64,000 bases of DNA from Saccharopolyspora rhizosphaerae. Its GTDB lineage: Bacteria; Actinomycetota; Actinomycetes; Mycobacteriales; Pseudonocardiaceae. Below, one piece after another: positions 9,250 through 18,519 of this stretch. Under the pieces are notes generated by a model, which was not told where the DNA came from, searched no databases, and saw nothing but the letters and a program-made list of their open reading frames with translations. Numbering within the stretch: position 1 is the stretch's first letter; each line of letters starts with the position of its first letter. Location: NCBI RefSeq assembly GCF_003931915.1, contig NZ_RSAA01000014.1, positions 124,001 to 188,000 of the forward strand, in the 5' to 3' direction. A program made the translations under genes and the position numbers.

Positions 9250-9324
9250 GCCCCACACGGTATCGGCACCCGCCTCTCCCGTCACAACAACCACAGGGGT
9301 TCGCGCCCGTCCGGCGCCAGAGCC

Positions 9325-10179
9325 ATGAGACCCTTGCCCATCATGGTTGCCCTGCCCAGCGGCCCGGAGCCGACACACCGGAGCGATCGCGAGGAGCTGT
9401 TCCGCGCCACTCCGAGGCTGTGGCGCGCGCTGATGCGCGTGGACCGCGCGGTGATCGCCCTGACGGGGAGGCTGGTCGTCACCGGCGACGTGCCGGACGA
9501 CCTGGGCGGCCGCCCGCTGCTGCTGGCGGCGAACCACATCGGCAACCTGGACCCGCTGGTGCTGATCGCGGCCTGCCGGGAGCGGCGGATCGCGCCCCGG
9601 TTCGTGGCCACGGGCGGATTGTTCGACGCGCCGGTGCTGGGGTCGATCATGCGCGCGGGCCGGCACGTGCGCGCTGACCGGGGCAAGGCGACCGCCGCTG
9701 AAGCGCTGGACAAGGTCGTCACGGCGTTGTCGGAAGACGCGAACCCGGTTCTGGTCTACCCGGAGGGGCGGCTCACGCTGGAGCCGAACATGTGGCCCGA
9801 GCGCGGCAAGACCGGCGTGGCCCGGATGGCGCTGGCGGCGGGGACCGAGGTGGTCCCGATCAGCCAGTGGGGTGCCCACGAGGCCATGTGCTACGGCATG
9901 GTCCGCGTGGAGCGCACTCATGACCTGTGGGTCCTGTTCTCGTCCTGGCTGCGGGCGATCGTGCGCCGACCCACGATGCGGGTCCACTTCGGCGACCCGG
10001 TGGACCTCTCGGACCTGTCCGCGGACCGCGTCGGTGACGCCGCGCGCGCCCGCGACCGCATCATGCGCGCCATCACCAACGGGCTGGTCCCGCTGCGCGC
10101 CGACGAACCGGAGGCACCGCGCCACCAGGACCCGACCCGCCCGGTCAGCGAGAAGCCCACCCCCTGGCTGAGCCGCTGA
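9325..10179 (+). CDS. 1-acyl-sn-glycerol-3-phosphate acyltransferase family protein
   Basis: A 284-residue PlsC-fold acyltransferase that would transfer an acyl group from acyl-CoA or acyl-ACP to lysophosphatidate at the membrane. The catalytic NHxxxxD motif is NHIGNLD (about residues 72-78), the substrate-binding block is YPEGRLT (about 150-156), and a third block [10 protein letters not shown] follows. Start is ATG at 9325 or ATG at 9343; neither has a strong ribosome binding site. The gene is divergent from ftsK with only 75 bp between the starts, so promoters must overlap there. The exact acceptor (lysophosphatidate or another lipid) is not resolved by sequence. Confidence 0.85.
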   Translation: MRPLPIMVALPSGPEPTHRSDREELFRATPRLWRALMRVDRAVIALTGRLVVTGDVPDDLGGRPLLLAANHIGNLDPLVLIAACRERRIAPRFVATGGLFDAPVLGSIMRAGRHVRADRGKATAAEALDKVVTALSEDANPVLVYPEGRLTLEPNMWPERGKTGVARMALAAGTEVVPISQWGAHEAMCYGMVRVERTHDLWVLFSSWLRAIVRRPTMRVHFGDPVDLSDLSADRVGDAARARDRIMRAITNGLVPLRADEPEAPRHQDPTRPVSEKPTPWLSR

Positions 10180-10305
10180 GCGAACGAGGCCGCGGTCGCC
10201 GCGACGACTTCTCGCCAACTCCACTCCGCGGCCACGTCGGATCTCGTTAACTGTCCCCACTTCACCGCCGCCACCGGCGGGAGACCCGGACAGACGAGGA
10301 CGATC

Positions 10306-11883
10306 GTGAGAAAAGCCGCCACCACTGCGCTGGCGCTCGGGCTGTTGATCGGCTCAGCGCCGATGGTCGGCTCGGCAGCCGCCGCGCCACCGCCACCCGA
10401 GTTCACCCCGACCCCGATCCAGTGGGGACCTTGCGAGAGCGAGACGCTGCAGAAGGCAGGCGCCGAATGCGGCGTCGTCTCCGTCCCCTTGGACTACGCG
10501 GACCCGGCGGGCGAGCAGGTCGAGCTCGCGGTCTCGCGCGTGAAGCACACCGTGCCCGACGACCAGTACCAGGGCGTCATGCTGGTCAACCCCGGCGGAC
10601 CCGGCGGGTCCGGGCTGAACCTCAGCGTGCTCGGCCAGTACGTGCCCAAGGGCGCCGGCGCCGCCTACGACTGGATCGGCTTCGACCCGCGCGGTGTCGG
10701 CAGCAGCCGGCCGGCGCTGTCCTGCGACCCGAACTACTTCGGGTACGACCGGCCGCACTACGTCCCCGACGCCGAGCTGGAGAAGGCCTGGCTGGACCGC
10801 GCGGAGGGTTACGCGAAGGCCTGCGGGAACGCCGGCAAGCTGCTCGACCACATCAAGACGACCGATTCGGTCGAGGACATGGACAGCATCCGCAAGGCAC
10901 TGGGCGAGGAGCAGATCAACTACTACGGCTTCTCCTACGGCACCTACCTCGGGCAGGTCTACGGCACGCTGCACCCGGAGCGGGTGCGGCGGCTGGTGAT
11001 GGACGGCGTGGTCAACGTCGAGGACGTCTGGTACCAGGCGAACCTGAACCAGAGCCTGGCCTTCGACCGCAACATCACGATCTTCTTCGACTGGGTGGCC
11101 CGCCACGACGCGACCTACCACCTCGGCACCACCGCGGAGGACGTGGAGAAGCGCTACTACGACGCGCTCGCCGCGCTCGACCAGGCACCGGCCGGTGACG
11201 TCATCGGCTCCGCCGAGTGGACCGACCTGTTCCTGCCGGCCGGGTACTCGACGTCGGCGTGGCCGGAGCGCGCGCAGGCGTTCGCGGCGTGGGTCAACAA
11301 CGGCGACTGGGCTCCGGCCAAGGCGCTCTACGACGACACCAACGCCCCCGGTGACGACAACGGCTACGCGATCTACACCGGCGTGGAGTGCACGGACGCC
11401 AAGTGGCCGACCAGCTGGGAGCAGTGGCGCAAGGACAACTGGGAGGCCCACGCCCAGGCGCCCTTCGAGACCTGGGGCAACGCCTGGTACAACGCCCCGT
11501 GCCTGTTCTGGCCCGCCAAGCCGGGCAAGCCGGTCGAGGTCGACGGCAGCGAGGTCGACAGCGCGCTGCTCATCAGCGAGGAGCTCGACGCCGCCACCCC
11601 GTTCCCGGGCGCGCTGGAAGCCCGCGAGCGCATCCCGAGCGCCAGCCTCATCGGGCTGCCCGGCGGGACGACCCACTCGGGATCGCTGAGCGGGAACGCC
11701 TGCGTGGACGACAAGATCGCGGACTACCTGCTCACCGGCGCCCTGCCACCCCGCCAACCCGACGAGGGCCCGGACACCACCTGCGAACCGCTGCCCCAGC
11801 CCACCCCGGAACAGGTGGGCACCCAGGCGGCCACCGGCCAACCAGCGGTCCTGCAAGAAGCTCTGCAGTCCCACCACCACTGA
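10306..11883 (+). CDS. Secreted alpha/beta-hydrolase, tripeptidyl aminopeptidase type
   Basis: A 525-residue exported serine hydrolase of the Streptomyces SlpD/TAP family, which trims peptides from protein N-termini outside the cell. A signal peptide ([16 protein letters not shown], cleavage after GSAAAA) is followed by the oxyanion-hole segment [11 protein letters not shown] (about 88-98), the nucleophile elbow [10 protein letters not shown] (about 206-215) and a C-terminal TAP-like domain with GGTTHSG providing the catalytic His region. The GTG start at 10306 follows an AGGACGA ribosome binding site. It is a single-gene unit ended by a clear terminator. Confidence 0.88.
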   Translation: MRKAATTALALGLLIGSAPMVGSAAAAPPPPEFTPTPIQWGPCESETLQKAGAECGVVSVPLDYADPAGEQVELAVSRVKHTVPDDQYQGVMLVNPGGPGGSGLNLSVLGQYVPKGAGAAYDWIGFDPRGVGSSRPALSCDPNYFGYDRPHYVPDAELEKAWLDRAEGYAKACGNAGKLLDHIKTTDSVEDMDSIRKALGEEQINYYGFSYGTYLGQVYGTLHPERVRRLVMDGVVNVEDVWYQANLNQSLAFDRNITIFFDWVARHDATYHLGTTAEDVEKRYYDALAALDQAPAGDVIGSAEWTDLFLPAGYSTSAWPERAQAFAAWVNNGDWAPAKALYDDTNAPGDDNGYAIYTGVECTDAKWPTSWEQWRKDNWEAHAQAPFETWGNAWYNAPCLFWPAKPGKPVEVDGSEVDSALLISEELDAATPFPGALEARERIPSASLIGLPGGTTHSGSLSGNACVDDKIADYLLTGALPPRQPDEGPDTTCEPLPQPTPEQVGTQAATGQPAVLQEALQSHHH

Positions 11884-11895
11884 TCCGATGAGGAC

Positions 11896-11923
11896 GGGCC
11901 GGTCCCCGCGGGGGGACCGGCCC
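11896..11923 (+). terminator. Rho-independent-type terminator after the secreted peptidase
   Basis: GGGCCGGTCCCC and GGGGACCGGCCC form a 12-bp stem 12 bp after the stop codon, followed by TTCTTCTT, one of the few T-rich tails in this window. Confidence 0.85.
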
Positions 11924-12120
11924 TTCTTCTTGGTCTTCACCGGCCCCACTGCAGCCGTCCGATTGCGACATCCAGGTGACGGCCGGGAGGAATTCCCTCA
12001 CTCGGTAAGGTGATCACGTTCATACTGTGCGCCGGTCGGGAACCGCTGTGACGACCACAGGAGATCGTCGAAGGTGGACCGGCAGCCGAACGTGCAAGAC
12101 GACGATGGGGGAACACCGCC

Positions 12121-12441
12121 GTGGCCGGGTTCGTGGTCGATCCAGCAGGACTGCAGAGCGCCATCAAGCGCTTGGAGAAGATTCGCGACGACGCGCTCGC
12201 CATGGTCGACAGTGCGGCGCGTGTTGAGCCGGGTGAGCTGACGGCGAAGGACACCTACACCAACAAGGCACGCATGGCGATCACCGAACGCGCAGCGGGC
12301 GAGACCGGCTCGTTGCGCATGACGGCGCAGGAGCTCTCCAAGAAGCTGCAGGAGAAGATCGACGCTTACCACGCGGTTCTCGCCGAATACCGCGCAGCGG
12401 ACGAGCACGGGAGCGACGTCCAGCGTCCCCTCGCGAGCTAA
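12121..12441 (+). CDS. PE-like/WXG100-superfamily type VII secretion substrate
   Basis: A 106-residue helical protein without signal peptide. It has two predicted helices (about residues 8-38 and 52-92) and ends with YHAVLAEYRAADEH, which contains the YxxxD motif (YRAAD) that forms the general type VII (ESX) export signal after the second helix. No canonical WxG turn is seen. It lies upstream of a lipoprotein, a PPE-like protein and an EspG chaperone, the usual neighbours of PE partners, so I infer it is the PE-like half of a heterodimer with the protein at 13068-14273. The GTG start follows GATGGGGGAACACCGCC. The 190 bp before it hold only the peptidase terminator and a leader region. Confidence 0.6.
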   Translation: MAGFVVDPAGLQSAIKRLEKIRDDALAMVDSAARVEPGELTAKDTYTNKARMAITERAAGETGSLRMTAQELSKKLQEKIDAYHAVLAEYRAADEHGSDVQRPLAS

Positions 12442-12481
12442 TGTGCCCGGCGTGATCCGTACCGTGACGACGAGGAGTGAC

Positions 12482-13048
12482 GTGGTCAAGCGCAGCGCGA
12501 TTCTCTGTGCAGGCGCAGCCTTTCTGGGCAGCGCCCTCACCGCCTGTGGTGGTGAGCAAGGAGACGCACCCGCACCTGAGACGCATCAGCCGAGCGGAGT
12601 CACGATCAGCGCGCCGAAGGACGCCATGGCGACAGATCGCTGCAGCCTCCTCCCCGCCGCCGCTGCTACCGAGTTGGGCTTGGCACCTCAAGGGCAGGAG
12701 CAGGCCGACCCGCTTGACCCGGAAGCTCCCTCACCGTGCGTTTGGAACTCCGAAGACGGCCGGAACCGCCTCTCGCTGACGCCGCTCGATGGCCGTTCGA
12801 TCCAGGCGTACCACGACAACAAGTCGAAGTACGTCGACTTCCAAGAGCTTTCCGTCGCGGGGCACCCGTCGGTCCGTGCCAACCAGGGTGATCCGAAGCA
12901 GGACGGTGCCTGCGACATCTTCCTCGCAACGAAGGAAGGGCAGGTCCTGTCCGCTCAAGCCCATGTGATGGACACGAGCCAAGACGCTTGCGGCCTCGCC
13001 CAGAAGGCGCTCGAAGCCGCTGTTCCCACCCTTCCTGCTTCGAAGTAG
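12482..13048 (+). CDS. DUF3558-type lipoprotein
   Basis: A 188-residue lipoprotein: basic start VKRSAILC, hydrophobic core, and lipobox LTAC at about residues 17-20, so the mature protein would be attached to the outer face of the membrane. The rest resembles actinobacterial DUF3558 proteins (SLLPAAAATELGL, SPCVWNSEDG, a late DACGLAQKALEA helix). GTG at 12482 has a GAGGAG ribosome binding site 4 bp upstream; the frame opens earlier but without signal features. DUF3558 proteins are frequent in Pseudonocardiaceae with unknown function. Its placement between a PE-like and a PPE-like gene (gaps of 40 and 19 bp) suggests co-transcription and a role with the type VII cargo. Confidence 0.78.
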   Translation: MVKRSAILCAGAAFLGSALTACGGEQGDAPAPETHQPSGVTISAPKDAMATDRCSLLPAAAATELGLAPQGQEQADPLDPEAPSPCVWNSEDGRNRLSLTPLDGRSIQAYHDNKSKYVDFQELSVAGHPSVRANQGDPKQDGACDIFLATKEGQVLSAQAHVMDTSQDACGLAQKALEAAVPTLPASK

Positions 13049-13067
13049 TCATTGGGGGCCACCACAC

Positions 13068-14273
13068 ATGCTCGACATGTGCTACGCGAGTAGCGCCAAG
13101 GAGTACCGCAAGCAGATGGGCGGTTCTCCGGACGCCGCCAGCTTGCCCACACCGACCGACGAAGGTGTGAAGCGCTGGGAGAACGCTGCGAAGAAGTTCG
13201 ACGACATGGTGGACGACATCGCCGATGCGCTTCGCGCAGCCGAGGTCGCGCACACGGGTGCTGCTGCCGAGGCCGCCGGTGCTTCGATCGCCGAGATCCA
13301 GCCGCTCGCGCGGGCGGCCGCCGAGACCTCGCGCGGGGTCAAGGATGCCCTGGAGGAGCAGAACACCTACCAGCGCGAGGCTTTCCAGGCCCTGCCGCGG
13401 CAGGACGACCCGCTGCCCAGCGGACACGGAGCCGTCCTGGACCCGCCGCAGAAGGGGTGGGTCGAGGACTGGGGGCTCGACTCCAACCCGGTGACCGGGT
13501 GGATGTCGGACTACGAAGAGCGCCAGCAGGCCTACGTGGACACCAACCAGCAGGCCAACCAGGTCATGGAGCGCTACAGCCAGCAGACCGAGGGCGTGAT
13601 CGCGCGGCTGCCCGAGTTCCAGCCCGCTGACCAGCCGCCGCCCGCGGCTCCGCCAGCGTCGTCGTACCCGACTCCCGGCACTCACGCCGGTGGTGACGGC
13701 GGTTCCTCGTACTCCGGCGGCACCTACTCCTCGCCCGCGGGCACCTCCTCGGCGTGGGCGTCGGCTCCGGCGGCACCGGCGGTGCACGCGCCGTCCGCGC
13801 CTCCGGCGGCGTCGAACCCGGCGTGGGCCACGCCGGCGCCGTCGACCCCCGGTCTCCCGCCGGGTGTCGTGCGCGGCCCCGACGGCACGTTGTTCCGGCA
13901 GAACCCGCAGACGGGTGCCTGGGAACGGCAGAACCCGCACAACGGTCGCTGGGCTCCGTCGCCCCACGGTGGTCCTGGTGGCCGCCGCGCGGCCGAAGGC
14001 GCCGGTGCGCCCGTGGGTCGCGGTGCGGGCGGTCGCCCCGGGATGGGCGGTCTGGGTGCCGCCGGTGGCGCGAACGGTGCCGGTGCAGCGGCGGGTCGTG
14101 GCGGACCGGCCGGAGCCCCCGGAGCGGGTGCGGCCGGACGCGGTCAGCAGGGCGAGTCCGAGGAGCAGGAGCACCAGCGTCCTGGCTGGTTGGTGGAGCA
14201 GGACGACGTGTTCACCAACGACATGCAGCGCACCGCACCTGCTGCCTTCGGCGACGCCGACCGAGGCCGGTGA
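13068..14273 (+). CDS. PPE-domain type VII secretion protein with Pro/Gly-rich tail
   Basis: A 401-residue protein. Residues 1-190 are helical and charged (WENAAKKFDDMVDDIADALRA and a second Ala-rich helix pair), the layout of actinobacterial PPE domains. Residues 190-370 are low complexity: Pro/Ala/Ser-rich, a short cassette PDGTLFRQNPQTGAWERQ echoed by ERQNPHNGRW, then Gly/Ala/Arg repeats. The conserved tail RPGWLVEQDDVFTNDMQRT recurs in Pseudonocardiaceae PPE-like proteins. There is no Sec signal peptide. It sits 3 bp before an EspG gene, its likely cytosolic chaperone. Export through an ESX apparatus encoded elsewhere is inferred, since no EccC or EccD gene is in the window. Confidence 0.75.
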   Translation: MLDMCYASSAKEYRKQMGGSPDAASLPTPTDEGVKRWENAAKKFDDMVDDIADALRAAEVAHTGAAAEAAGASIAEIQPLARAAAETSRGVKDALEEQNTYQREAFQALPRQDDPLPSGHGAVLDPPQKGWVEDWGLDSNPVTGWMSDYEERQQAYVDTNQQANQVMERYSQQTEGVIARLPEFQPADQPPPAAPPASSYPTPGTHAGGDGGSSYSGGTYSSPAGTSSAWASAPAAPAVHAPSAPPAASNPAWATPAPSTPGLPPGVVRGPDGTLFRQNPQTGAWERQNPHNGRWAPSPHGGPGGRRAAEGAGAPVGRGAGGRPGMGGLGAAGGANGAGAAAGRGGPAGAPGAGAAGRGQQGESEEQEHQRPGWLVEQDDVFTNDMQRTAPAAFGDADRGR

Positions 14274-14276
14274 TCC

Positions 14277-15101
14277 GTGGCCAGGCGTGAACTGAGCCTG
14301 CCTCCCGCCTCGGCGAACTACCTCTGCACACGTTTCGACCTGCAACTCCACCCGCTGCTGCGGGTGGGGTGGTTGCCGCTGGAGGCGACCGAGCAGGACC
14401 GCCGTGAGCCGGCCGAGCTCGGTCGGCGCCAGCTCATCCAGCAAGGCCTGTTCGACGGCGACGAGCTGCACCCGTTCGTCGAGGACGCCGTGCGGCTGCT
14501 GGCCCGGCCGCCGCTGGCGGTCGGTGTCGCGGTCAACGCGCGGGACGGCGAGAACTTCAACGCCGTGCTCGTCGAGTACGAGCGCAGCACCATCCAGGCC
14601 TACCAGGCCGATGGCGACACCCCGGACGACCTCCGGGACATCCGCGTCAAGCGGCACGTGCACGGAGGTCCTGCGGGCAACACCGTGAACCTGCTCGGCG
14701 CGATCACCGCGGCCGAGGGCACGTCGGTGTCGCTGCCCCACGCCCACCTCGAGCAGGTCACCCAGCGGATGGGCGGTTCGAACCGAACCCTGTCCGCGGC
14801 ACTGGGATACGCGGGAGTGCGTGGTGCGCAAGCGAACACGCTGCTCCAGGCGTTCACCGCGAAGCGTCGGCTGGAGGGCCTCATCACCGTGCGGGCCTAC
14901 GACCAGCAGGTCCGGCGGACGCGGTCGCTGCCGTTCCACGCGCAGTTCTTCGCCACCGACGCCGGCTGCTACCTGGCTCAGCGCAAGCCCGGCCGGGACG
15001 GGCAGGACTGGTACACGCTGGCCCCGGCCGATTCGCGGAAGCTCGTCGGGACCATCAACGAGATGATCCGGTTGCTGACCCGGCCGACCGCCCGGGTCTG
15101 A
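14277..15101 (+). CDS. ESX secretion-associated protein EspG
   Basis: A 274-residue soluble protein of the EspG family, cytosolic chaperones that bind the tip of PE-PPE dimers and deliver them to the type VII ATPase. Family features are the start region PASANYLCTRFDLQLHPLL, a central VAVNARDGENFNAVLVEYE strand pair and the helical end TINEMIRLLTR. It starts with GTG 3 bp after the PPE stop codon, showing tight coupling with its probable client. A perfect 16-bp terminator stem begins right at its stop, closing the four-gene unit 12121-15101. Confidence 0.8.
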   Translation: MARRELSLPPASANYLCTRFDLQLHPLLRVGWLPLEATEQDRREPAELGRRQLIQQGLFDGDELHPFVEDAVRLLARPPLAVGVAVNARDGENFNAVLVEYERSTIQAYQADGDTPDDLRDIRVKRHVHGGPAGNTVNLLGAITAAEGTSVSLPHAHLEQVTQRMGGSNRTLSAALGYAGVRGAQANTLLQAFTAKRRLEGLITVRAYDQQVRRTRSLPFHAQFFATDAGCYLAQRKPGRDGQDWYTLAPADSRKLVGTINEMIRLLTRPTARV

Positions 15102-15144
15102 CACGAGGAGGGCTGGTCCCCGGCGGAGACCAGCCCTCCTCGTG
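15102..15144. terminator. Bidirectional terminator between espG and the chaplin-like gene
   Basis: CACGAGGAGGGCTGGT and ACCAGCCCTCCTCGTG form a perfect 16-bp stem with an 11-nt loop. It starts at the espG stop and ends 6 bp before the stop of the convergent small gene, so it can serve both. Confidence 0.85.
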
Positions 15145-15150
15145 TGCGGC

Positions 15151-15390
15151 TCAGCCCTCCGTGATCGGAGCGTTGACGCAGGAGCTGTCCTGCGGGGACG
15201 CGATGGGTGCCGTCAAGCCCAGCACCGCGGCGTTGTTGCCGCACAGCTGGACGGGGAGAACGCTCGCGTTGTTGTCGTTGAGCAGGTTGACCCCCTCGTT
15301 GTCCGAGCTGTCGGCGAACGCCGGGCCACCGATGGCCATGAGTGCCGTCGCCGCAGCGGCAACGCCGAGAAGTCGAGCGGAAGTGCGCAC
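15151..15390 (-). CDS. Chaplin-like small secreted protein
   Basis: A 79-residue precursor: signal peptide RTSARLLGVAAAATALMAIG ending GGPAFA, then about 50 residues with the pattern DNEGVNLLNDNNASVLPVQL, CGNNAAVLGL and SSCVNAPI. Two cysteines spaced like the chaplin pair and the VPVQLCGN...VLGL...CVN arrangement resemble the chaplin domain, whose proteins assemble into hydrophobic amyloid-like surface layers on aerial hyphae. It is not a canonical chaplin and could be a related small hydrophobic surface protein. GTG at 15390 is preferred over a TTG four codons earlier because it gives a clean signal peptide. Confidence 0.6.
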   Translation of the reverse strand: MRTSARLLGVAAAATALMAIGGPAFADSSDNEGVNLLNDNNASVLPVQLCGNNAAVLGLTAPIASPQDSSCVNAPITEG

Positions 15391-15666
15391 TTCAGACCCC
15401 AATCTTGCCGAGTGCTGTGTTCAGCGGAACGAAGAGCTCGAACCGGCGGGGTTCACCCTGGCAGCGGACCTGTCCCCCAGCTCGGTGGGTCAGCCTGACG
15501 TGCCACGACCACCACACGGCCGGTGCCCGACATGACCCGCGGTGCACCACGAGATCGGACATTCCCCCCGACCGGAACCGCACGACCGGGTGGTGGGGGA
15601 TCGGCGACCGGTGCGGAGCGGGTCGCCACCACGACCGCGCCGGCTACTGGCCGTGGACCGCACACG

Positions 15667-15708
15667 CGAACGGGGTGGCGCGGAAGGGTTTCCGCGCCAC
15701 CCCGTTCG
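15667..15708 (-). terminator. Terminator after rnj
   Basis: CGAACGGGGTGGCGCGGAA and TTCCGCGCCACCCCGTTCG form a perfect 19-bp stem with a 4-nt loop, 10 bp past the rnj stop. The gap 15391-15666 otherwise carries only the upstream region of the chaplin-like gene. Confidence 0.8.
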
Positions 15709-15717
15709 TGGAAGAGA

Positions 15718-17466
15718 TCAGGAACCGACTGGCAGGACGTTCGGCACGATCATCGGACGTCTCCGGTACTTCTCGGCCACCCAGCGGCCGACCACCCGGC
15801 GCACCGCCTGTGCGATGCGGTGCGTGTCGGTGATGCCCTCCGCCTCGGTGCGCGCGAGCTCCATCTCGACCATCGGCACCACTTCGTCCAGCGCCTTCGG
15901 ATCGTCGGAGAAGCCCCGTCCGGAGAGCGTGGGCGGGGAGACCGCGCGCCCGCTCATGGCGTCGACCGCGACGGTGATCGCGATGAAACCGCCCTCGCCG
16001 AGCACCAGCCGGTCGGACAGCGTCGATTCGCCCACGTCGCCCACCGACAGGCCGTCGACGTAGACGTGACCGACCTCGACGCGGCCGGCGATGCTCGCGA
16101 TGCCGTCCACCAGGTCGACCACCACGCCGTCCTCGGCGATGACCACGCGGTCGCCGGGCACCCCGGTCAACCGGGCCAGCTCGGCGTTCGCCCGCAGGTG
16201 GCGCCACTCGCCGTGCACCGGCATCACGTTGCTCGGCCGCACCGCGTTGTACAGGTACAGCAGCTCGCCGGCCGAGGCGTGGCCCGAGACGTGGACCTTC
16301 GCGTGGCCCTGGTGCACCACCTGGGCTCCCAGCCGGACCAGGCCGTTGACCACGCCGAACACCGCGGTCTCGTTGCCCGGGATCATCGAGCTCGCCAGCA
16401 CGACAGTGTCGCCGGCGCGGATGTCGATCTGCTTGTGCTCACCACGCGCCATCCGCGACAGCGCCGACAGCGGCTCGCCCTGCGAGCCCGTCGAGACGAA
16501 GGCGACCTCTTCCTCGGGCATCTCCAGCGCCTGGTCGAGGTCGACCAGCAGTCCCTCCGGGACGTCCAGCATGCCCAGGTCGGCGGCGATGCCCATGTTG
16601 CGCACCATCGACCGGCCCACGAAGCAGACCTTGCGGCCGTGCCGCTGCGCGACCTCCAGCACCTGCTGCACGCGGTGCACGTGGCTGGCGAAGCAAGCCA
16701 CGATGACCCGCTGCGTCGCCGCGCCGATCACGCGGTCGAGCACCGGACCGATCTCGCGCTCCGGGGTGACGAACCCGGGCACCTCGGCGTTGGTCGAGTC
16801 GACCAGGAACAGGTCCACGCCCTCGTCGCCGAGCCGGGAGAACCCGGCCAGGTCGGTCAGCCGGCTGTCCAGCGGCAACTGGTCCAGCTTGATGTCACCG
16901 GTGTGCAGCACGACCCCCGCGGGCGTGCGGATCGCCACCGCCAGCGCGTCCGGGATCGAGTGGTTGACCGCGAAGAACTCCAGGTCGAAGGAGCCGTGCT
17001 TGCTGCGCTGGCCCTCCGCGACCTCGATCAGCTCCGGGTTCAGCCGGTGCTCGCGGCACTTGGCCGCCAGCAGCGCCAGGGTGAACTTCGAGCCGACCAC
17101 CGGCAGGTCCGGCCGCAACCGCAGCAGGAACGGCACCGCGCCGATGTGGTCCTCGTGGCCGTGCGTGAGCACCAAGGCCTCGATGTCGTCCAGCCGGTCC
17201 TCGATCGCGCCGAAGTCCGGCAGGATCAGGTCGACGCCCGGCTGCTCGTCCTCCGGGAACAGCACGCCGCAGTCGACGATCAGCAGCCGGCCCTCGTGCT
17301 CGAAGACCGTCATGTTGCGACCGACCTCGCCGATACCGCCGAGCGCGACGACCCTGAGACCACCTTCGGCCAGCGGGCGTGGTGGTGCCGACGAAGTCGG
17401 CGTCACCGGGTGGTACTCAGTGGCTGTCGCCTGTCCGCTCAACGCTGTGTCACCTCTGTGCTGCAT
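15718..17466 (-). CDS. rnj: Ribonuclease J
   Basis: A 582-residue metallo-beta-lactamase/beta-CASP ribonuclease combining 5'-3' exonuclease and endonuclease activity in RNA maturation and decay. The zinc-binding motif HGHEDH is at about residues 102-107, GDIKLDQ and a beta-CASP SGHAS segment follow, and the C-terminal dimerisation domain is complete. ATG at 17466 overlaps the end of dapA by 17 bp. The dapA-rnj pair matches M. tuberculosis Rv2753c-Rv2752c. Confidence 0.95.
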   Translation of the reverse strand: MQHRGDTALSGQATATEYHPVTPTSSAPPRPLAEGGLRVVALGGIGEVGRNMTVFEHEGRLLIVDCGVLFPEDEQPGVDLILPDFGAIEDRLDDIEALVLTHGHEDHIGAVPFLLRLRPDLPVVGSKFTLALLAAKCREHRLNPELIEVAEGQRSKHGSFDLEFFAVNHSIPDALAVAIRTPAGVVLHTGDIKLDQLPLDSRLTDLAGFSRLGDEGVDLFLVDSTNAEVPGFVTPEREIGPVLDRVIGAATQRVIVACFASHVHRVQQVLEVAQRHGRKVCFVGRSMVRNMGIAADLGMLDVPEGLLVDLDQALEMPEEEVAFVSTGSQGEPLSALSRMARGEHKQIDIRAGDTVVLASSMIPGNETAVFGVVNGLVRLGAQVVHQGHAKVHVSGHASAGELLYLYNAVRPSNVMPVHGEWRHLRANAELARLTGVPGDRVVIAEDGVVVDLVDGIASIAGRVEVGHVYVDGLSVGDVGESTLSDRLVLGEGGFIAITVAVDAMSGRAVSPPTLSGRGFSDDPKALDEVVPMVEMELARTEAEGITDTHRIAQAVRRVVGRWVAEKYRRRPMIVPNVLPVGS

Positions 17467-18382
17467 CCGGGTTGACCAATACCAGGCCAGCATCCCACAG
17501 GTCGCTGGTGATCAGCCGCACCTGCTCCTCGGTGGCGGCCGGGAGCGGCAGCCTCGGCTGCCCCGTCTCGTAGCCGCACAGCCGCAGAGCGGTCTTGGCG
17601 AAGATGACACCACCGACGAAGTTCATCGACCGGTAGACCGGCAGGAGTCCCTTGTGGACCTCCAAAGCGCCTGCGACGTCACCGGCTTCGTAGCTGTCGA
17701 GCATCTTGCGGAGCCGGTCGCCGACCACGTGGCCGATCACGCTGACGAAGCCGACCGCGCCCACCGACAGCCACGGCAGGTTCAGCGGGTCCTCACCGGA
17801 GTAGTAGGCCAGGCCCGCGTCGTTCATGGCCTCGCTGCCCGCCCACAGGTCGTGCTTGGAGTCCTTGACCGCCACGATCTGCGGGTGCTCCGCCAGCCGC
17901 TTGAGCGTGTCGACCTGGATCGGCACGACGCTGCGCGGCGGGATGTCGTAGAGCATCACCGGCAGCTCGGTGGCGTCGGCGACCGTCCAGAAGTGCTGGA
18001 AGACGCCTTCCTGGGGCGGCCGGGAGTAGTAGGGGGTCACGACCAGCAGGCCGTGCGCACCGGCCTTCTCAGCGGAGCGCGCCAGCTCCACGGAGTGCTC
18101 GGTGTTGTTGGTGCCGGCACCGGCGACGACGGTCGCCCGGTCGCCCACCGCCTCGACCACCGCGCGCAGCAGCCGCTCCTTCTCCTGGTCGGTGGTGGTG
18201 GGGCTTTCCCCGGTGGTGCCGTTGACGACCAGCCCGTCGTTGCCGACGTTGTCGACCAGGTAGGCGGCGAGCTCCTGCGCCACTTTCAGGTCGACATTCC
18301 CGTCCTCGTCGAACGGCGTGACCATGGCGGTCAGGACGCGGCCGAACGGGCGGCCCGGAATGGCGGTAGGGCAGTCGGTCAT
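17450..18382 (-). CDS. dapA: 4-hydroxy-tetrahydrodipicolinate synthase
   Basis: A 310-residue cytoplasmic class I aldolase condensing pyruvate with aspartate semialdehyde, the branch step to diaminopimelate and lysine. The Schiff-base lysine is K173 in VAVKDSKHD; GTTGES (about 55-60) and the tyrosine of VMLYDIPPR (about 145) complete the active site. It is full length and has a conventional ATG. Gene order thyX-dapA-rnj is as in mycobacteria, with one gene inserted between thyX and dapA. Confidence 0.95.
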   Translation of the reverse strand: MTDCPTAIPGRPFGRVLTAMVTPFDEDGNVDLKVAQELAAYLVDNVGNDGLVVNGTTGESPTTTDQEKERLLRAVVEAVGDRATVVAGAGTNNTEHSVELARSAEKAGAHGLLVVTPYYSRPPQEGVFQHFWTVADATELPVMLYDIPPRSVVPIQVDTLKRLAEHPQIVAVKDSKHDLWAGSEAMNDAGLAYYSGEDPLNLPWLSVGAVGFVSVIGHVVGDRLRKMLDSYEAGDVAGALEVHKGLLPVYRSMNFVGGVIFAKTALRLCGYETGQPRLPLPAATEEQVRLITSDLWDAGLVLVNPDAAQR

Positions 18383-18437
18383 AGCACTGACGCTACCTGG
18401 TCAGGAGCCCGGTGAAGAAAGCCGGACCAGGCCGGGA

Positions 18438-18471
18438 CGAGCTCGCCGGAAAGGTGTTCCCGGCGAGCTCG
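18438..18471 (-). terminator. Hairpin between the TIGR03085 gene and dapA
   Basis: CGAGCTCGCCGGAA and TTCCCGGCGAGCTCG form a 14-bp stem with one bulge and a 5-nt loop, 50 bp after the upstream gene's stop. It should separate that transcript from dapA. Confidence 0.65.
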
Positions 18472-18519
18472 AACAGGCGTGTTTCTTCCGGTCGACCAGG
18501 TTGCTGACGAGCACTTTTC

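Noticed and set aside
6670..10179. A 1169-codon plus-strand open frame
   Set aside because: Its first 885 codons are the antisense shadow of ftsK; only the end, from 9325, is a real acyltransferase.
15523..17475. Long plus-strand frame opposite rnj
   Set aside because: Antisense of a conserved gene; the translation is rich in His/Arg/Asp with no domain.
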